Shown: positions 54,566-62,957 of the stretch, piece after piece
Position numbering within the stretch: position 1 is the stretch's first letter
How the letters are laid out: every line of letters starts with the position of its first letter
From: an uncultured cyanobacterium
Lineage (GTDB): Bacteria; Cyanobacteriota; Cyanobacteriia; Cyanobacteriales; FACHB-T130
Direction: 5' to 3'
Length of the DNA stretch: 64,000 bases
NCBI GenBank assembly: GCA_936920195.1
Contig: CAKZHE010000252.1
Coordinates: 17,239-81,238, forward strand
The notes under the pieces: model-generated
What the model was told of the DNA's origin: nothing
The model's input: the letters and a program-made list of their open reading frames with translations, nothing else
Database searches by the model: none
Program-made: the position numbers and the translations under genes

Positions 54566-55033
54566 TTAGCTCTTACATATGCCGTGCGAGGAGAAAAAAT
54601 TATCCCATGTATTCATTACGTCATTGACTAGATCAAGGCAATTAAAACTAGAATTTTTAGTAAGTTTCCCCTCAATCCTCTCCTCTCCAACCCCAAAGCC
54701 ACCTCGACCAAAGCGACCTCGGCCAAAGCCTTGTTCACTCGTAGCCGATAATGTGATAACCTTATCTGTATATTTGGTCACACTGAAATGCTTACTTGCC
54801 GTGGCAAGGTCTTTGCACACCTTGATCCATCGATTACCGTAAAGCTTTTCAACTGCAGTTTTAGCTTTTGGTGGAACTAACGGATCTTTCTTTACCCAAT
54901 CAATCAGTGAGTAGCCAGTCACAACGAAGTTAAAAAAACGATCGCTGTTGACCTCTTCCTTAAGTGCCTCAGCATCACGCTGCAACTTTTCATATAGAGA
55001 TCGGGCTGATGAGAAGCCGTAGGTAAGAGCCAT
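54566..55033 (-). CDS. Conserved hypothetical protein beside the CRISPR array
   Basis: The 155-residue, mostly helical protein has an interrupting Gly/Arg/Phe-rich loop (GFGRGRFGRGGFGVGEER, about 101-118). The segment SLIDWVKKDP and CKDLATASKHF recall small proteins near phage or defence genes, where an R/K-DLxxxxKH motif is common. I do not assign a function. It lies on the same strand as the antitoxin-like gene but 156 bp apart. Confidence 0.55.
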   Translation of the reverse strand: MALTYGFSSARSLYEKLQRDAEALKEEVNSDRFFNFVVTGYSLIDWVKKDPLVPPKAKTAVEKLYGNRWIKVCKDLATASKHFSVTKYTDKVITLSATSEQGFGRGRFGRGGFGVGEERIEGKLTKNSSFNCLDLVNDVMNTWDNFFSSHGICKS

Positions 55034-55345
55034 ATTTTCAAATATCTAATTAGATATCGACTTGGATCTGTGGAAAAAACAATTAGTCTAACTATGCTAC
55101 TGCATATTTTATTTCCTGTCAAGAACAACTCAAAAAATATTGAGCCTCATATTTGAACCTAGACAATGAGGAAAGTCTAAGCCAAGCGCTGATTGCAGCG
55201 GGGATAAAAGCAGAGAATATTGTGACTAGCCCCTCCCTTGACAACAGCGATATACCGAAAGTGTATCAAACCGCGTAAAGCCTCTCAATCTACGATCGCT
55301 ATGCTCTAATTAATAAAGCATCTGTCCTTTCACCACCGGATAGAC
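55034..55345. other. 312-bp intergenic region with an ORF remnant
   Basis: A frame from 55144 to 55278 on the plus strand ends in a coherent C-terminal-like peptide (SLSQALIAAGIKAENIVTSP, then DIPKVYQTA). It has no upstream part because a stop sits at 55141. It is probably the tail of a lost gene. The rest of the stretch shows nothing clear. Confidence 0.35.
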
Positions 55346-56224
55346 ATGACCCAAAGCCTTGACCCCAGAATAGTACCCCCCGCCTTTCCCGATCATACGC
55401 AACTACCTGACTCCGACGGCACGTTTGTGAAAAACTTCCAAGAACATCCCCAGAGTATTCTACTCACCGACTCCCTGGAAACTACCCTACAAACCCTCCA
55501 CCCCGACGGACAATATGCCATCGGGCAAGATTGTGGCATCTACTGGCGGGAAACCGAGCCGCCAGAACGGGGAGCCGAAGCTCCTGACTGGTTCTATGTT
55601 CCCAACGTTCCGCCCCTATTAGATGGGCAAATTCGCCGTTCTTATGTATTGTGGCGCGAGTATGCTGTGCCATTAATTGCCATCGAATTTGCTAGTGGCA
55701 ATGGTTCGGAAGAACGAGATAACACTCCTTTATCTCGCTTACCAGAAGGTGTCAACCAGAAACCCGGAAAATTTTGGGTATATGAGCAAATTATTCGGAT
55801 TCCTTACTATGCCATATACATTATCAAAACTAGCGAATTGGAAGTCTACAATTGGGTGAATACTCGCTATCATCGTTTGCAACCAAATGAGCGCGGACAT
55901 TACCCGATTGACATGATGGGAATAGAATTAGGAGTGTGGGAAGGTAACTATCAAAATCAGCATCAGCGATGGTTGCGTTGGTGGGATAATGAAGGGAATT
56001 TGTTACTCACTGGTAGCGAACAAGCTAGACTTGAACGGCTCCATACTGAAGCCGAACGCCAACGTGCTGAAGCCGAGCGAGAACGTGCTGAAGCCGAGCG
56101 AGAACGCGCCAATCGCGCAGAGCAAACCCAACGGGATGCGATTCCCCAACTGTTGGCAATGGGTTTAACTGTAGAGCAAGTAGCTCAAGCTTTGTCCCTA
56201 TCGGTGGAAGACGTACATACTTGA
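55346..56224 (+). CDS. Uma2-family (DUF820) protein with charged coiled-coil tail
   Basis: In the 292-residue protein the Uma2 core is visible as QYAIGQDCGIYWRETEP, EAPDWFYVPNVPP (Asp), PLIAIEFASGNGSEERD (Glu) and FWVYEQIIRIPYYAIYI. Residues about 225-262 are a repeated RAEAERERAEAERERA coiled coil. The tail ends QLLAMGLTVEQVAQALSLS, a motif shared with the remnant at 4767-4904. Predicted PD-(D/E)XK nuclease fold; biological role is unknown. Confidence 0.88.
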   Translation: MTQSLDPRIVPPAFPDHTQLPDSDGTFVKNFQEHPQSILLTDSLETTLQTLHPDGQYAIGQDCGIYWRETEPPERGAEAPDWFYVPNVPPLLDGQIRRSYVLWREYAVPLIAIEFASGNGSEERDNTPLSRLPEGVNQKPGKFWVYEQIIRIPYYAIYIIKTSELEVYNWVNTRYHRLQPNERGHYPIDMMGIELGVWEGNYQNQHQRWLRWWDNEGNLLLTGSEQARLERLHTEAERQRAEAERERAEAERERANRAEQTQRDAIPQLLAMGLTVEQVAQALSLSVEDVHT

Positions 56225-56230
56225 TCTCGA

Positions 56231-56318
56231 TTTACGCAAGTATCCTAAAGGTAGGGGCAACCACGGGGGGATTGCCCCTACAAGGTTTTATCCTTTGTGT
56301 CTTTGTGCCTTGGTGGTG
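56231..56318. repeat. Truncated MITE copy followed by a CTTTGTGCCTT repeat arm
   Basis: TTTACGCAAGTATCCTAAAG, GTAGGGGCAACC and ACGGGGGGATTGCCCCTACA reproduce, in reverse orientation, most of the MITE at 32267-32357 without its outermost bases. TTTGTGTCTTTGTGCCTTGG (56294 on) is an arm of the family at 20190. Confidence 0.75.
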
Positions 56319-56393
56319 TCAGAATATTTTCATAACACAAGAGCCTCGCCCTTGACATTCAAGACAGTCGCTACAAAATGCTATATACTGCGA

Positions 56394-59300
56394 TTAAAAT
56401 TGAGCCGGAGTCCAATCGCCGGAAGGAATAAAAGCTGCCCAAAAATAAGGATGATTCAAAGTTGGGCTTTGCAACATCTCTAGTTGAGTTTGGCGCAAAG
56501 CTTCCGAACGTCCTTCTTTTTTTAGCAATCTTTGATAATATTTCACCATTAATTCCTTCGTTCCCGCATCGCTCACATACCATAAACTCATTACTTGGCT
56601 TTCAACTCCAGCAATAGCAAAGGCTCGCCGCAATCCATATACTCCTTCGCCGTTGGCAATATCTCCTAAACCAGTTTGACAAGCCGAAAGTACCAGTAAC
56701 TTTGTGCCAATCAGATTTAATCCCGCTGCTTCCAAAGCTGTTAATACGCCATCTTCAGCCCCACTTTGTCTGAGGTTGAAACCAGCTAACACCAATCCAG
56801 AGCGCAAGAGGGGATTCTCTAGATTAGCAGAAGTTAACTTGCTGGGGCGATCGCCAGTGGCGATCGCTTCTACTGCAATCCCACCGCGCCCAGGGGGAGC
56901 TACCAGGGGGACATCTTGCAGAAAAAAACCGTGGGTGGCAATATGGAGAATGCTAGGCGATCGCACCTGTTTCAAAACCGTTTCTGTTGCTTCTGCCCCA
57001 GTTAAAATCGTCGCATTTGGTAACAGGGGAGCTAACTCTTGGGCTTCGGCAGCAGTTCCCGGTAAAGCACTAAATTGAAAGTTGGTTAAATCCACCGAGC
57101 GCATCCCCTCGCCGCGAGCCGATGTCGCCTGAGAACCTTTGCCAGAGTTATCAAAATCAGGATTAGCTAAAACTACAGGTTGCTGCTGACTGGTAGTACG
57201 ATTAGCCAACCGGAATAAATCCCTTCCTGTTGCCAAATAGGTAATATTGTAATTTTCTACTAAATAGCGATTATTTTCATCTACTAACGCCGCAAAGGGA
57301 ATTAAATTCAGTTGACTATCCGGGGAAAGCAAAATTTGGCGAACATTGCCTAACTTTTGCCGAATTGGTTGCATTAGCAGGGCATCCAAAGTTCGTCCAG
57401 TTTGGATGGCTTTGGTTTTTTGTCTAGTATCAACCACCGCTGTCCGAAACTCTTGCACCACTTTATCAATCGCCTTAGCTTCACCCACATCTAGCCATTG
57501 AGGTTCCCCTTGAGAACGGAGAATATAAGCTCCATAACGAGGTTTTTCTGGTTGTTCCTTTCCCCCAACTTTCGGCTGGTAGGGTTGATAAAACACCAAT
57601 TCTACCAACGCCGCATCAGTGGGAATGAGCTTTTGGACTGCTTCAATAGTTACGGGTTGAGAACTGACTCGAAATTGGGCGCTACGGCGAGAAAGTTCTC
57701 CCTCCAACCTTTCAATTTCTGCCTTGAGAATAGCTACCCCAGAACGATATTCATTCAGGGGAAGATTAGCTGGTTTATTAAACATCAGGCTAGAAAGTTG
57801 GGCGCGATTAGCCGCTAGTTGGTCAAGGAATACCTGATTTTCAGGCGTAAGGTTGCGCCGTAGGGCTTGCAAACTATCTGCCAAAACATCCAGAACTCGG
57901 CCTTTCCGTTGCAGAATAGTTGTCAGAGCCAAACGAATAGCTGCGGGGTGATTCGGAGCGGTTTGCAAATGCAGAGAAACCACCCAATTAGTTGTTCGAG
58001 AAAAAGTATTAATATAAGCTAGTTTATCAGTTTCTGAACCAGAACCCAGATTCAGCGCCAGATTTTTTTCCTCAATATTGAGGGCGCGGGTGAAAAATTC
58101 AATTCCCTGCTTGATGTCACCTTGATTAGAATACAATCTTGCCAAATTAGTCAGACTCTGGGCAGTATTGGGATGATCTAACCCAAAGGTTTTTTCAAAA
58201 ATGGCTGAAGCTTGTTTTAAAGCCGTTTCAGCCTCAGCATATTTTCCTTGGCTATAGTACAACGCACCCAAATTATTCAAACTTTGAGCAATCTCTGGAT
58301 GCTCAGTTCCCAGAACCTGTTGGCGGATGGCTAAGGAACGTTGGTAGAGAGGTTCGGCTTGGGCATATTTTCCCTGATTATAGTACAATCCTGCCAAATT
58401 ATTCAAACTGGTGGCGGTTTTAGGGTGGTTGGCTCCTAAGACTTTTTCAATAATTGCTAAAGATTGTTGATAAAGGGTTTCGGCTGGCGGATATTTTCCT
58501 TGTAATTCATAGATTGATGCTAAATTATTCAAGCTAGCAGCGGTGAGTTGATGTTCTGTCCCCAGAGCCTTTTTCCGAATGGCTAGGGCGCGTTGCTCTA
58601 GAGGTTCGGCTTGGTTATATTTCCCTTGGGCGCGGTACAGGGAAGCCATATTATTGAGACTTTGGGCCACATCAGGATGCTCGGCTCCTAGCAACTTTTC
58701 GCGAATATCTAGGGCTTGTTGGTAGAGTAGTTCGGCTTGGGTATATTTGCCTTGGATATCGTAGAGCAATCCCAAATTACTTAGGCTTTCGGCAACACTG
58801 GGATGTTGTGTTCCTAGAGCTTTTTGCCGAATTTTTAGAGTGCGTTGATACAAGGGTTCGGCTTGGCTATACTTTCCCTGTTCTTGGTATAGATTGGCAA
58901 GATTGTTGAGAATATTAGCGGTATTAGGATGTTCCGCTCCCAGAACTTTTTCCAGAATGGTGAGAGCTTGTTGATAAGAAGGTTCAGCCTGACTATATTT
59001 ACCCTGGGTATAGTAAAGTAAACCCAAATTATTCAAGGTGGCAGCAACAAAGGGATGATCTGAATTTAAGCTTTTTTGAAAAATCTTGAGAGCGCGGTGA
59101 TAAAGAGGTTCAGCTTGACTATATTTTCCCTGTTCCCGATATAGTTCGGCTAGATTATTAAGGCTAATAGCAAGATCGGAATGTTCAGATCCCTGAGCTT
59201 TTTCGATGATGACTAAAGCCCGTTGATACAGGGTTTCAGCTTGGGCATATTTGCCTTGGTTGCGATAGAGGGATGCTAGATTGTTAAGGGTGGTCGCAAT

Positions 59301-59825
59301 TTCAGGGTGATTGGCTCCTAGAAATTTTTCTTCAATGGCTAAAGAGCGTTGAAAAGTAGTTTCAGCTTGGGAATATTTTCCTTGTTGTTGATATAGTAAG
59401 GCTAGATTATTGAGGATATTAGAAAAACTGAGATCTTCAATTCCTAACCGTTCTAGGATTGCCAGAGCGCGTTGATAAAGGGCTTCAACTGGGGGATATT
59501 GTCCTTGGGCATAGTAGATTAATGCTAAATTATTAAGACTTTGAGCAACATCGGCATGGTTAGCTCCTAGGACTTTTTCCCGCAGGGTGAGGGCGCGTTC
59601 AGCCAAAGGAGTAGCTTCAACATATTTTCCGAGGGCATAAAGAGCGATCGCTTTTTCGGTAAGCTGGAGAGCTTCAGCCAATTCTGGGTCATCTTTTTGA
59701 GAAGTCGCTGATAATTTTAGGTTGATGGAGTTGTTGGCAATGGCTTGGTTTGGGGCTGCTCCTAGTAATCCCAGCACTATGAATAGGAGGATGGTAAACT
59801 GGGAAATGTTTAATGGCGATCGCAT
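56394..59825 (-). CDS. TPR-repeat CHAT-domain (caspase-like) protein, complete
   Basis: The protein has 1143 residues from the ATG at 59825, which has AGGTGA upstream; a GTG at 59837 is the alternative. A signal peptide ends NQAIA near 31. About thirteen 42-residue kinesin-light-chain type TPRs cover 40-590 (pattern ALGAxHPDVAxSLNNLAxLYxxQGKYxxAE), then a helical linker. A CHAT peptidase domain follows with the catalytic His in HIATHGFF (about 962) and Cys in SACQTGLG (about 1045), closing with NHPYFWAAFIPSGDW. Both catalytic residues are present. CHAT proteases elsewhere are activated by partner proteins, including in defence systems; no such partner is adjacent here. Confidence 0.93.
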   Translation of the reverse strand: MRSPLNISQFTILLFIVLGLLGAAPNQAIANNSINLKLSATSQKDDPELAEALQLTEKAIALYALGKYVEATPLAERALTLREKVLGANHADVAQSLNNLALIYYAQGQYPPVEALYQRALAILERLGIEDLSFSNILNNLALLYQQQGKYSQAETTFQRSLAIEEKFLGANHPEIATTLNNLASLYRNQGKYAQAETLYQRALVIIEKAQGSEHSDLAISLNNLAELYREQGKYSQAEPLYHRALKIFQKSLNSDHPFVAATLNNLGLLYYTQGKYSQAEPSYQQALTILEKVLGAEHPNTANILNNLANLYQEQGKYSQAEPLYQRTLKIRQKALGTQHPSVAESLSNLGLLYDIQGKYTQAELLYQQALDIREKLLGAEHPDVAQSLNNMASLYRAQGKYNQAEPLEQRALAIRKKALGTEHQLTAASLNNLASIYELQGKYPPAETLYQQSLAIIEKVLGANHPKTATSLNNLAGLYYNQGKYAQAEPLYQRSLAIRQQVLGTEHPEIAQSLNNLGALYYSQGKYAEAETALKQASAIFEKTFGLDHPNTAQSLTNLARLYSNQGDIKQGIEFFTRALNIEEKNLALNLGSGSETDKLAYINTFSRTTNWVVSLHLQTAPNHPAAIRLALTTILQRKGRVLDVLADSLQALRRNLTPENQVFLDQLAANRAQLSSLMFNKPANLPLNEYRSGVAILKAEIERLEGELSRRSAQFRVSSQPVTIEAVQKLIPTDAALVELVFYQPYQPKVGGKEQPEKPRYGAYILRSQGEPQWLDVGEAKAIDKVVQEFRTAVVDTRQKTKAIQTGRTLDALLMQPIRQKLGNVRQILLSPDSQLNLIPFAALVDENNRYLVENYNITYLATGRDLFRLANRTTSQQQPVVLANPDFDNSGKGSQATSARGEGMRSVDLTNFQFSALPGTAAEAQELAPLLPNATILTGAEATETVLKQVRSPSILHIATHGFFLQDVPLVAPPGRGGIAVEAIATGDRPSKLTSANLENPLLRSGLVLAGFNLRQSGAEDGVLTALEAAGLNLIGTKLLVLSACQTGLGDIANGEGVYGLRRAFAIAGVESQVMSLWYVSDAGTKELMVKYYQRLLKKEGRSEALRQTQLEMLQSPTLNHPYFWAAFIPSGDWTPAQF

Positions 59826-59849
59826 TCTTATCTTCACCTAGTTTAAATC

Positions 59850-60062
59850 CTATGAATTGTAGGGTTTCACCACAAAAGAATCATCATTATGGACAAGTTT
59901 CAAGTCTTCAGCTTTACTAATGGCTACTTTCAGATCGATATAAGGACCTTCCCAAAAATGCGCCTGAATTAATTTCCCATCTCCTGCCAACGAACCAAAT
60001 ACCACATAATAGACGGCATAAAGTTCAATTTTCCCTTCGTATCTGCTAATTTGAATTAACAT
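59850..60062 (-). CDS. Small conserved hypothetical protein
   Basis: This is a 70-residue soluble protein (MLIQISRYEGKIELYAVYYV at the start, DSFVVKPYNS at the end). No family is recognised. It lies between the histidine kinase (17 bp away, same strand) and the TPR-CHAT gene (24 bp away, same strand), so the three could be one operon. Confidence 0.5.
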   Translation of the reverse strand: MLIQISRYEGKIELYAVYYVVFGSLAGDGKLIQAHFWEGPYIDLKVAISKAEDLKLVHNDDSFVVKPYNS

Positions 60063-60079
60063 ACTATCCTATTCCTTGT

Positions 60080-62194
60080 TTACCCTTTTTCTGAATACTC
60101 ATATTGCTGGATCGGAATTTCTATCCAAAATTCTGCCCCTTTGCCCAACTCAGAAATACACTTCAAGATCCCGTTGTGCTTTTCTACCACAATCTGATAG
60201 CTAATTGACAATCCTAAACCAGTCCCTTTCCCCACTGGTTTAGTCGTAAAAAAGGGATCGAATAACTTAGTTTTATGCTCTGGCGAAATTCCTGGTCCAT
60301 TGTCCTGAATCCGAATCACTACATGGGATTTATCTGCCAGCACCTCAGTCCGAATTTTAATCGTAGGTATAAAATTGGCAGGTTCATTTTCAGAATTCTT
60401 TTCCAAAACATCAATGGCATTGCTGATAATATTCATAAACACTTGGTTTAACTGTCCAGTATAGCAATCTACCAAAGGTAAATTGCCATATTCTTTCTCA
60501 ATTTGAATTCCGGCAAATCCCGGTTTTGCTTTTAAGCGATGTTGCAAAATTAACAGGGTGCTATCAATCCCTTCGTGAACATTTACCTGTTTCATTTCTG
60601 CCTCATCCAAGCGCGAGAAGTTCCGCAAGGATAGGACAATTTCTCGAATCCGATCTGCCCCCATACTCATTGAAGTCATCATTTTTTGTAAGTCCTCAAC
60701 CAAGAACTCAATATCGATTTCCTCAATCATTTCTTTAATTTCGGGATCGGGATTGGGGTATTTTTCTTGATATAGATTAACTAAACTTAATAGTTCTTGA
60801 GTATAAGTATTTGCGTGGGGCAGATTGCCATAAATAAAATTAATAGGATTATTGATTTCGTGGGCAACCCCCGCCACCAACTGGCCTAAACCTGACATTT
60901 TCTCAGTTTGAATTAATTGTGCTTGGGCTTGTTGTAAAGCTTTGAAAGCTTCTGCCGAACGCGCCATTTCTTTTCGCAACCGTTTCTCATTAACAGTCAC
61001 TTGCCCGAGCAAATTGTAAAAAGAAATGGTCAGTCTGCCTAGTTCATCTTCCCGCGCCATAATCTCTTCGCTTTTGCTGCTAGTCTCTGCCAGACGATTG
61101 CATTCATCTAGAATTGGTTGCAGACGTTGATTTAAGCTCCTAACAAACAGATAAACTACTATGGCGAGCAAAATAGATGCACCAAGGGCGGCGGATAAAG
61201 TGCCAGTAAAGGCAAATTGCAATAATGGACCAACGATCACTGATTTAGGTACTGATGCCAGCAAGATCCAATTATTATTAGCAAGGCGGCGGTAAGCCCA
61301 ATATTCTTGACTGCCTTTATTATCTTGCCAGGAAACAATACCATTATTGCTTTTATTTGTCACTAGATCGTGTTGGATTTTTTCCCAAAGCTGATCGTAG
61401 TTGTTAATTTCGGGAAAAGGCTTTAGTTCCAAAGCTAATTGGGGATCGCGTGGGTAAGCAATCAGATTTCCTTTGGCACTAACTAAGACAAAATTTCCCT
61501 TCTCTCTCATTACAGGATCTGATAGCTTTTCGCTGAGAAAGCCTAATTCTAAGTCTTGGCTGAGAACTCCCAGAATTTGTTTTTGATCGTTATAAAAAGG
61601 TAAGGCATAGCTGGTAGTAACCAATTGTTTAGGCGGAATTAAAGTTGTTTCGATATAGGAAGTAGGTTCTAGCCAAACATCATCTCCGGCGGCAATAGGT
61701 TCAGTAAAATAGCTAGCAGTATAGGCTTCTGGTTCCGTTTCTCCCCCTTTGGCAGTCACTTTACCATCTTTCTTAATGGCATAGGGATAAGCATATTTCC
61801 GAGAGGGAATGAGCAAGCGACTATCAGGGTGTTGTCCAAACCCCAGTCCAGTTCCTAAAGGGGAGGTTTTTAAGGAACGCTCAATCAGATCGACATAAAC
61901 TTGTTCCCGTTTTTCTCCTGCTTTATAGAGATTAAAGACGGCATCAACAACGAGGCGGGTAGAGTTTTCAAAGGTGTTAAAACTGCCTTCTAAATTTTCG
62001 GCTTTGACATTTAAACTGCCAATTAATTCGGCGCGGGCTTGTTTAGCCATTTCTTGATAAAATAAGAAAGAAGCACCGCCTAAACCGACAATAGTCCCGC
62101 TGAAAACGGATAGGAACAGTTTCCCGCCTACGGATCTCAATAAAGAAACCCGGCGGTTCGGTCGAGATGGTGAGTCTAAATTAGTAGATTGCAT
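60080..62194 (-). CDS. Cache-domain membrane sensor histidine kinase
   Basis: The protein has 704 residues from the ATG at 62194, preceded by AGGAGAAAA; the longer frame to 62278 is not needed. A membrane segment (LFLSVFSGTIVGLGGASFLFY) is followed by a double-Cache extracytoplasmic sensor of about 280 residues (VWLEPTSYIETTLIPPKQLV, ILGVLSQDLEL, NWILLASVPKS). A second membrane segment, a HAMP-like linker, HisKA with GVAHEINNPINF and HATPase with IQDNGPGIS and GKGTGLGLSI complete it. No response regulator is adjacent. The kinase core closely resembles that of the kinase at 38631-40862. Confidence 0.93.
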   Translation of the reverse strand: MQSTNLDSPSRPNRRVSLLRSVGGKLFLSVFSGTIVGLGGASFLFYQEMAKQARAELIGSLNVKAENLEGSFNTFENSTRLVVDAVFNLYKAGEKREQVYVDLIERSLKTSPLGTGLGFGQHPDSRLLIPSRKYAYPYAIKKDGKVTAKGGETEPEAYTASYFTEPIAAGDDVWLEPTSYIETTLIPPKQLVTTSYALPFYNDQKQILGVLSQDLELGFLSEKLSDPVMREKGNFVLVSAKGNLIAYPRDPQLALELKPFPEINNYDQLWEKIQHDLVTNKSNNGIVSWQDNKGSQEYWAYRRLANNNWILLASVPKSVIVGPLLQFAFTGTLSAALGASILLAIVVYLFVRSLNQRLQPILDECNRLAETSSKSEEIMAREDELGRLTISFYNLLGQVTVNEKRLRKEMARSAEAFKALQQAQAQLIQTEKMSGLGQLVAGVAHEINNPINFIYGNLPHANTYTQELLSLVNLYQEKYPNPDPEIKEMIEEIDIEFLVEDLQKMMTSMSMGADRIREIVLSLRNFSRLDEAEMKQVNVHEGIDSTLLILQHRLKAKPGFAGIQIEKEYGNLPLVDCYTGQLNQVFMNIISNAIDVLEKNSENEPANFIPTIKIRTEVLADKSHVVIRIQDNGPGISPEHKTKLFDPFFTTKPVGKGTGLGLSISYQIVVEKHNGILKCISELGKGAEFWIEIPIQQYEYSEKG

Positions 62195-62296
62195 ATTTTT
62201 TTCTCCTAAATCGTGTCGGCAATCCATTCTAGAGCGCGGTTCAGATTGCTGGTGTTTTTGGTCTAGTTGAATTGGCAAATTAATCCAGATTAAAAG

Positions 62297-62908
62297 TTAA
62301 GTGACGGCGGTAATTTTTTGAGAACGGTCGTAATAACAATTCAGAATGGAGTCCATTGGTTCTCTTCCTGCGGCTACTGCATTAACTTTATCGATGAATC
62401 GGGGTTCGAGCAAGCTTTTTAGGGGTTGTGCGACTTGATGGAAAAATTTCATGGCTTCCACTGCTTTGCTGTCCCATTGGGGATAAAAGTGGAGGATATC
62501 ATCGGGCATGACGACGGTGCGATCGCTCCCCTCTTCTGGAAAGCAATAAAAAGGTTCATCTAGATTTAAATAGCCATAATCATCAGTTAGCTCTTCTCCG
62601 GGATAAATATCTCTAGCAGCTAATTCAAATTCATAGGCAGTGCTGATACAACTGGCATTGAAACTGTGATTGACGAATCTAGCAATGTCCCAACATAAAA
62701 CATATCGGCCTTGATTGTCCCGATAGCAGTATTTCAATAATTTTTCTTGAATTGTGGGATTGAGGGACAAAATATAAGATTCCTCTAATTTTTGGTCGAG
62801 TTCATCTAATATCCACGTAATTGTCCCTTTGGGAATTAACTTGGTAGCGAAGACACCATAGCCCAAGGCTTTATTGACAAATCGCAGTTCTGTATCTGGG
62901 TGCATCAT
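62297..62908 (-). CDS. SET-domain protein (putative lysine methyltransferase)
   Basis: The 203-residue protein has the SET signature order: LGYGVFATKLIPKGT near 15-29, RFVNHSFNASC near 78-88 (the NHS motif of the pseudoknot), and GEELTDDYGYLN near 104-115 (GEELxxDYG). The post-SET zinc cysteines are absent. Bacterial SET proteins methylate lysines of uncertain targets. It is divergently unrelated to chromatin but sits 18 bp downstream... on the same strand as larC, 49 bp after it, and ahead of the histidine kinase gene. Confidence 0.82.
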   Translation of the reverse strand: MMHPDTELRFVNKALGYGVFATKLIPKGTITWILDELDQKLEESYILSLNPTIQEKLLKYCYRDNQGRYVLCWDIARFVNHSFNASCISTAYEFELAARDIYPGEELTDDYGYLNLDEPFYCFPEEGSDRTVVMPDDILHFYPQWDSKAVEAMKFFHQVAQPLKSLLEPRFIDKVNAVAAGREPMDSILNCYYDRSQKITAVT

Positions 62909-62957
62909 AAGAAAACATGGCAGCGATCGCTAGCCGATAATGGAGCGCAGGCAGGAA

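Noticed and set aside
54566..55033. HEPN ribonuclease identity for the 155-residue protein
   Set aside because: The RxxxxH catalytic motif is not clearly present (the comparable place reads KDLATASKH), so I do not call it HEPN.
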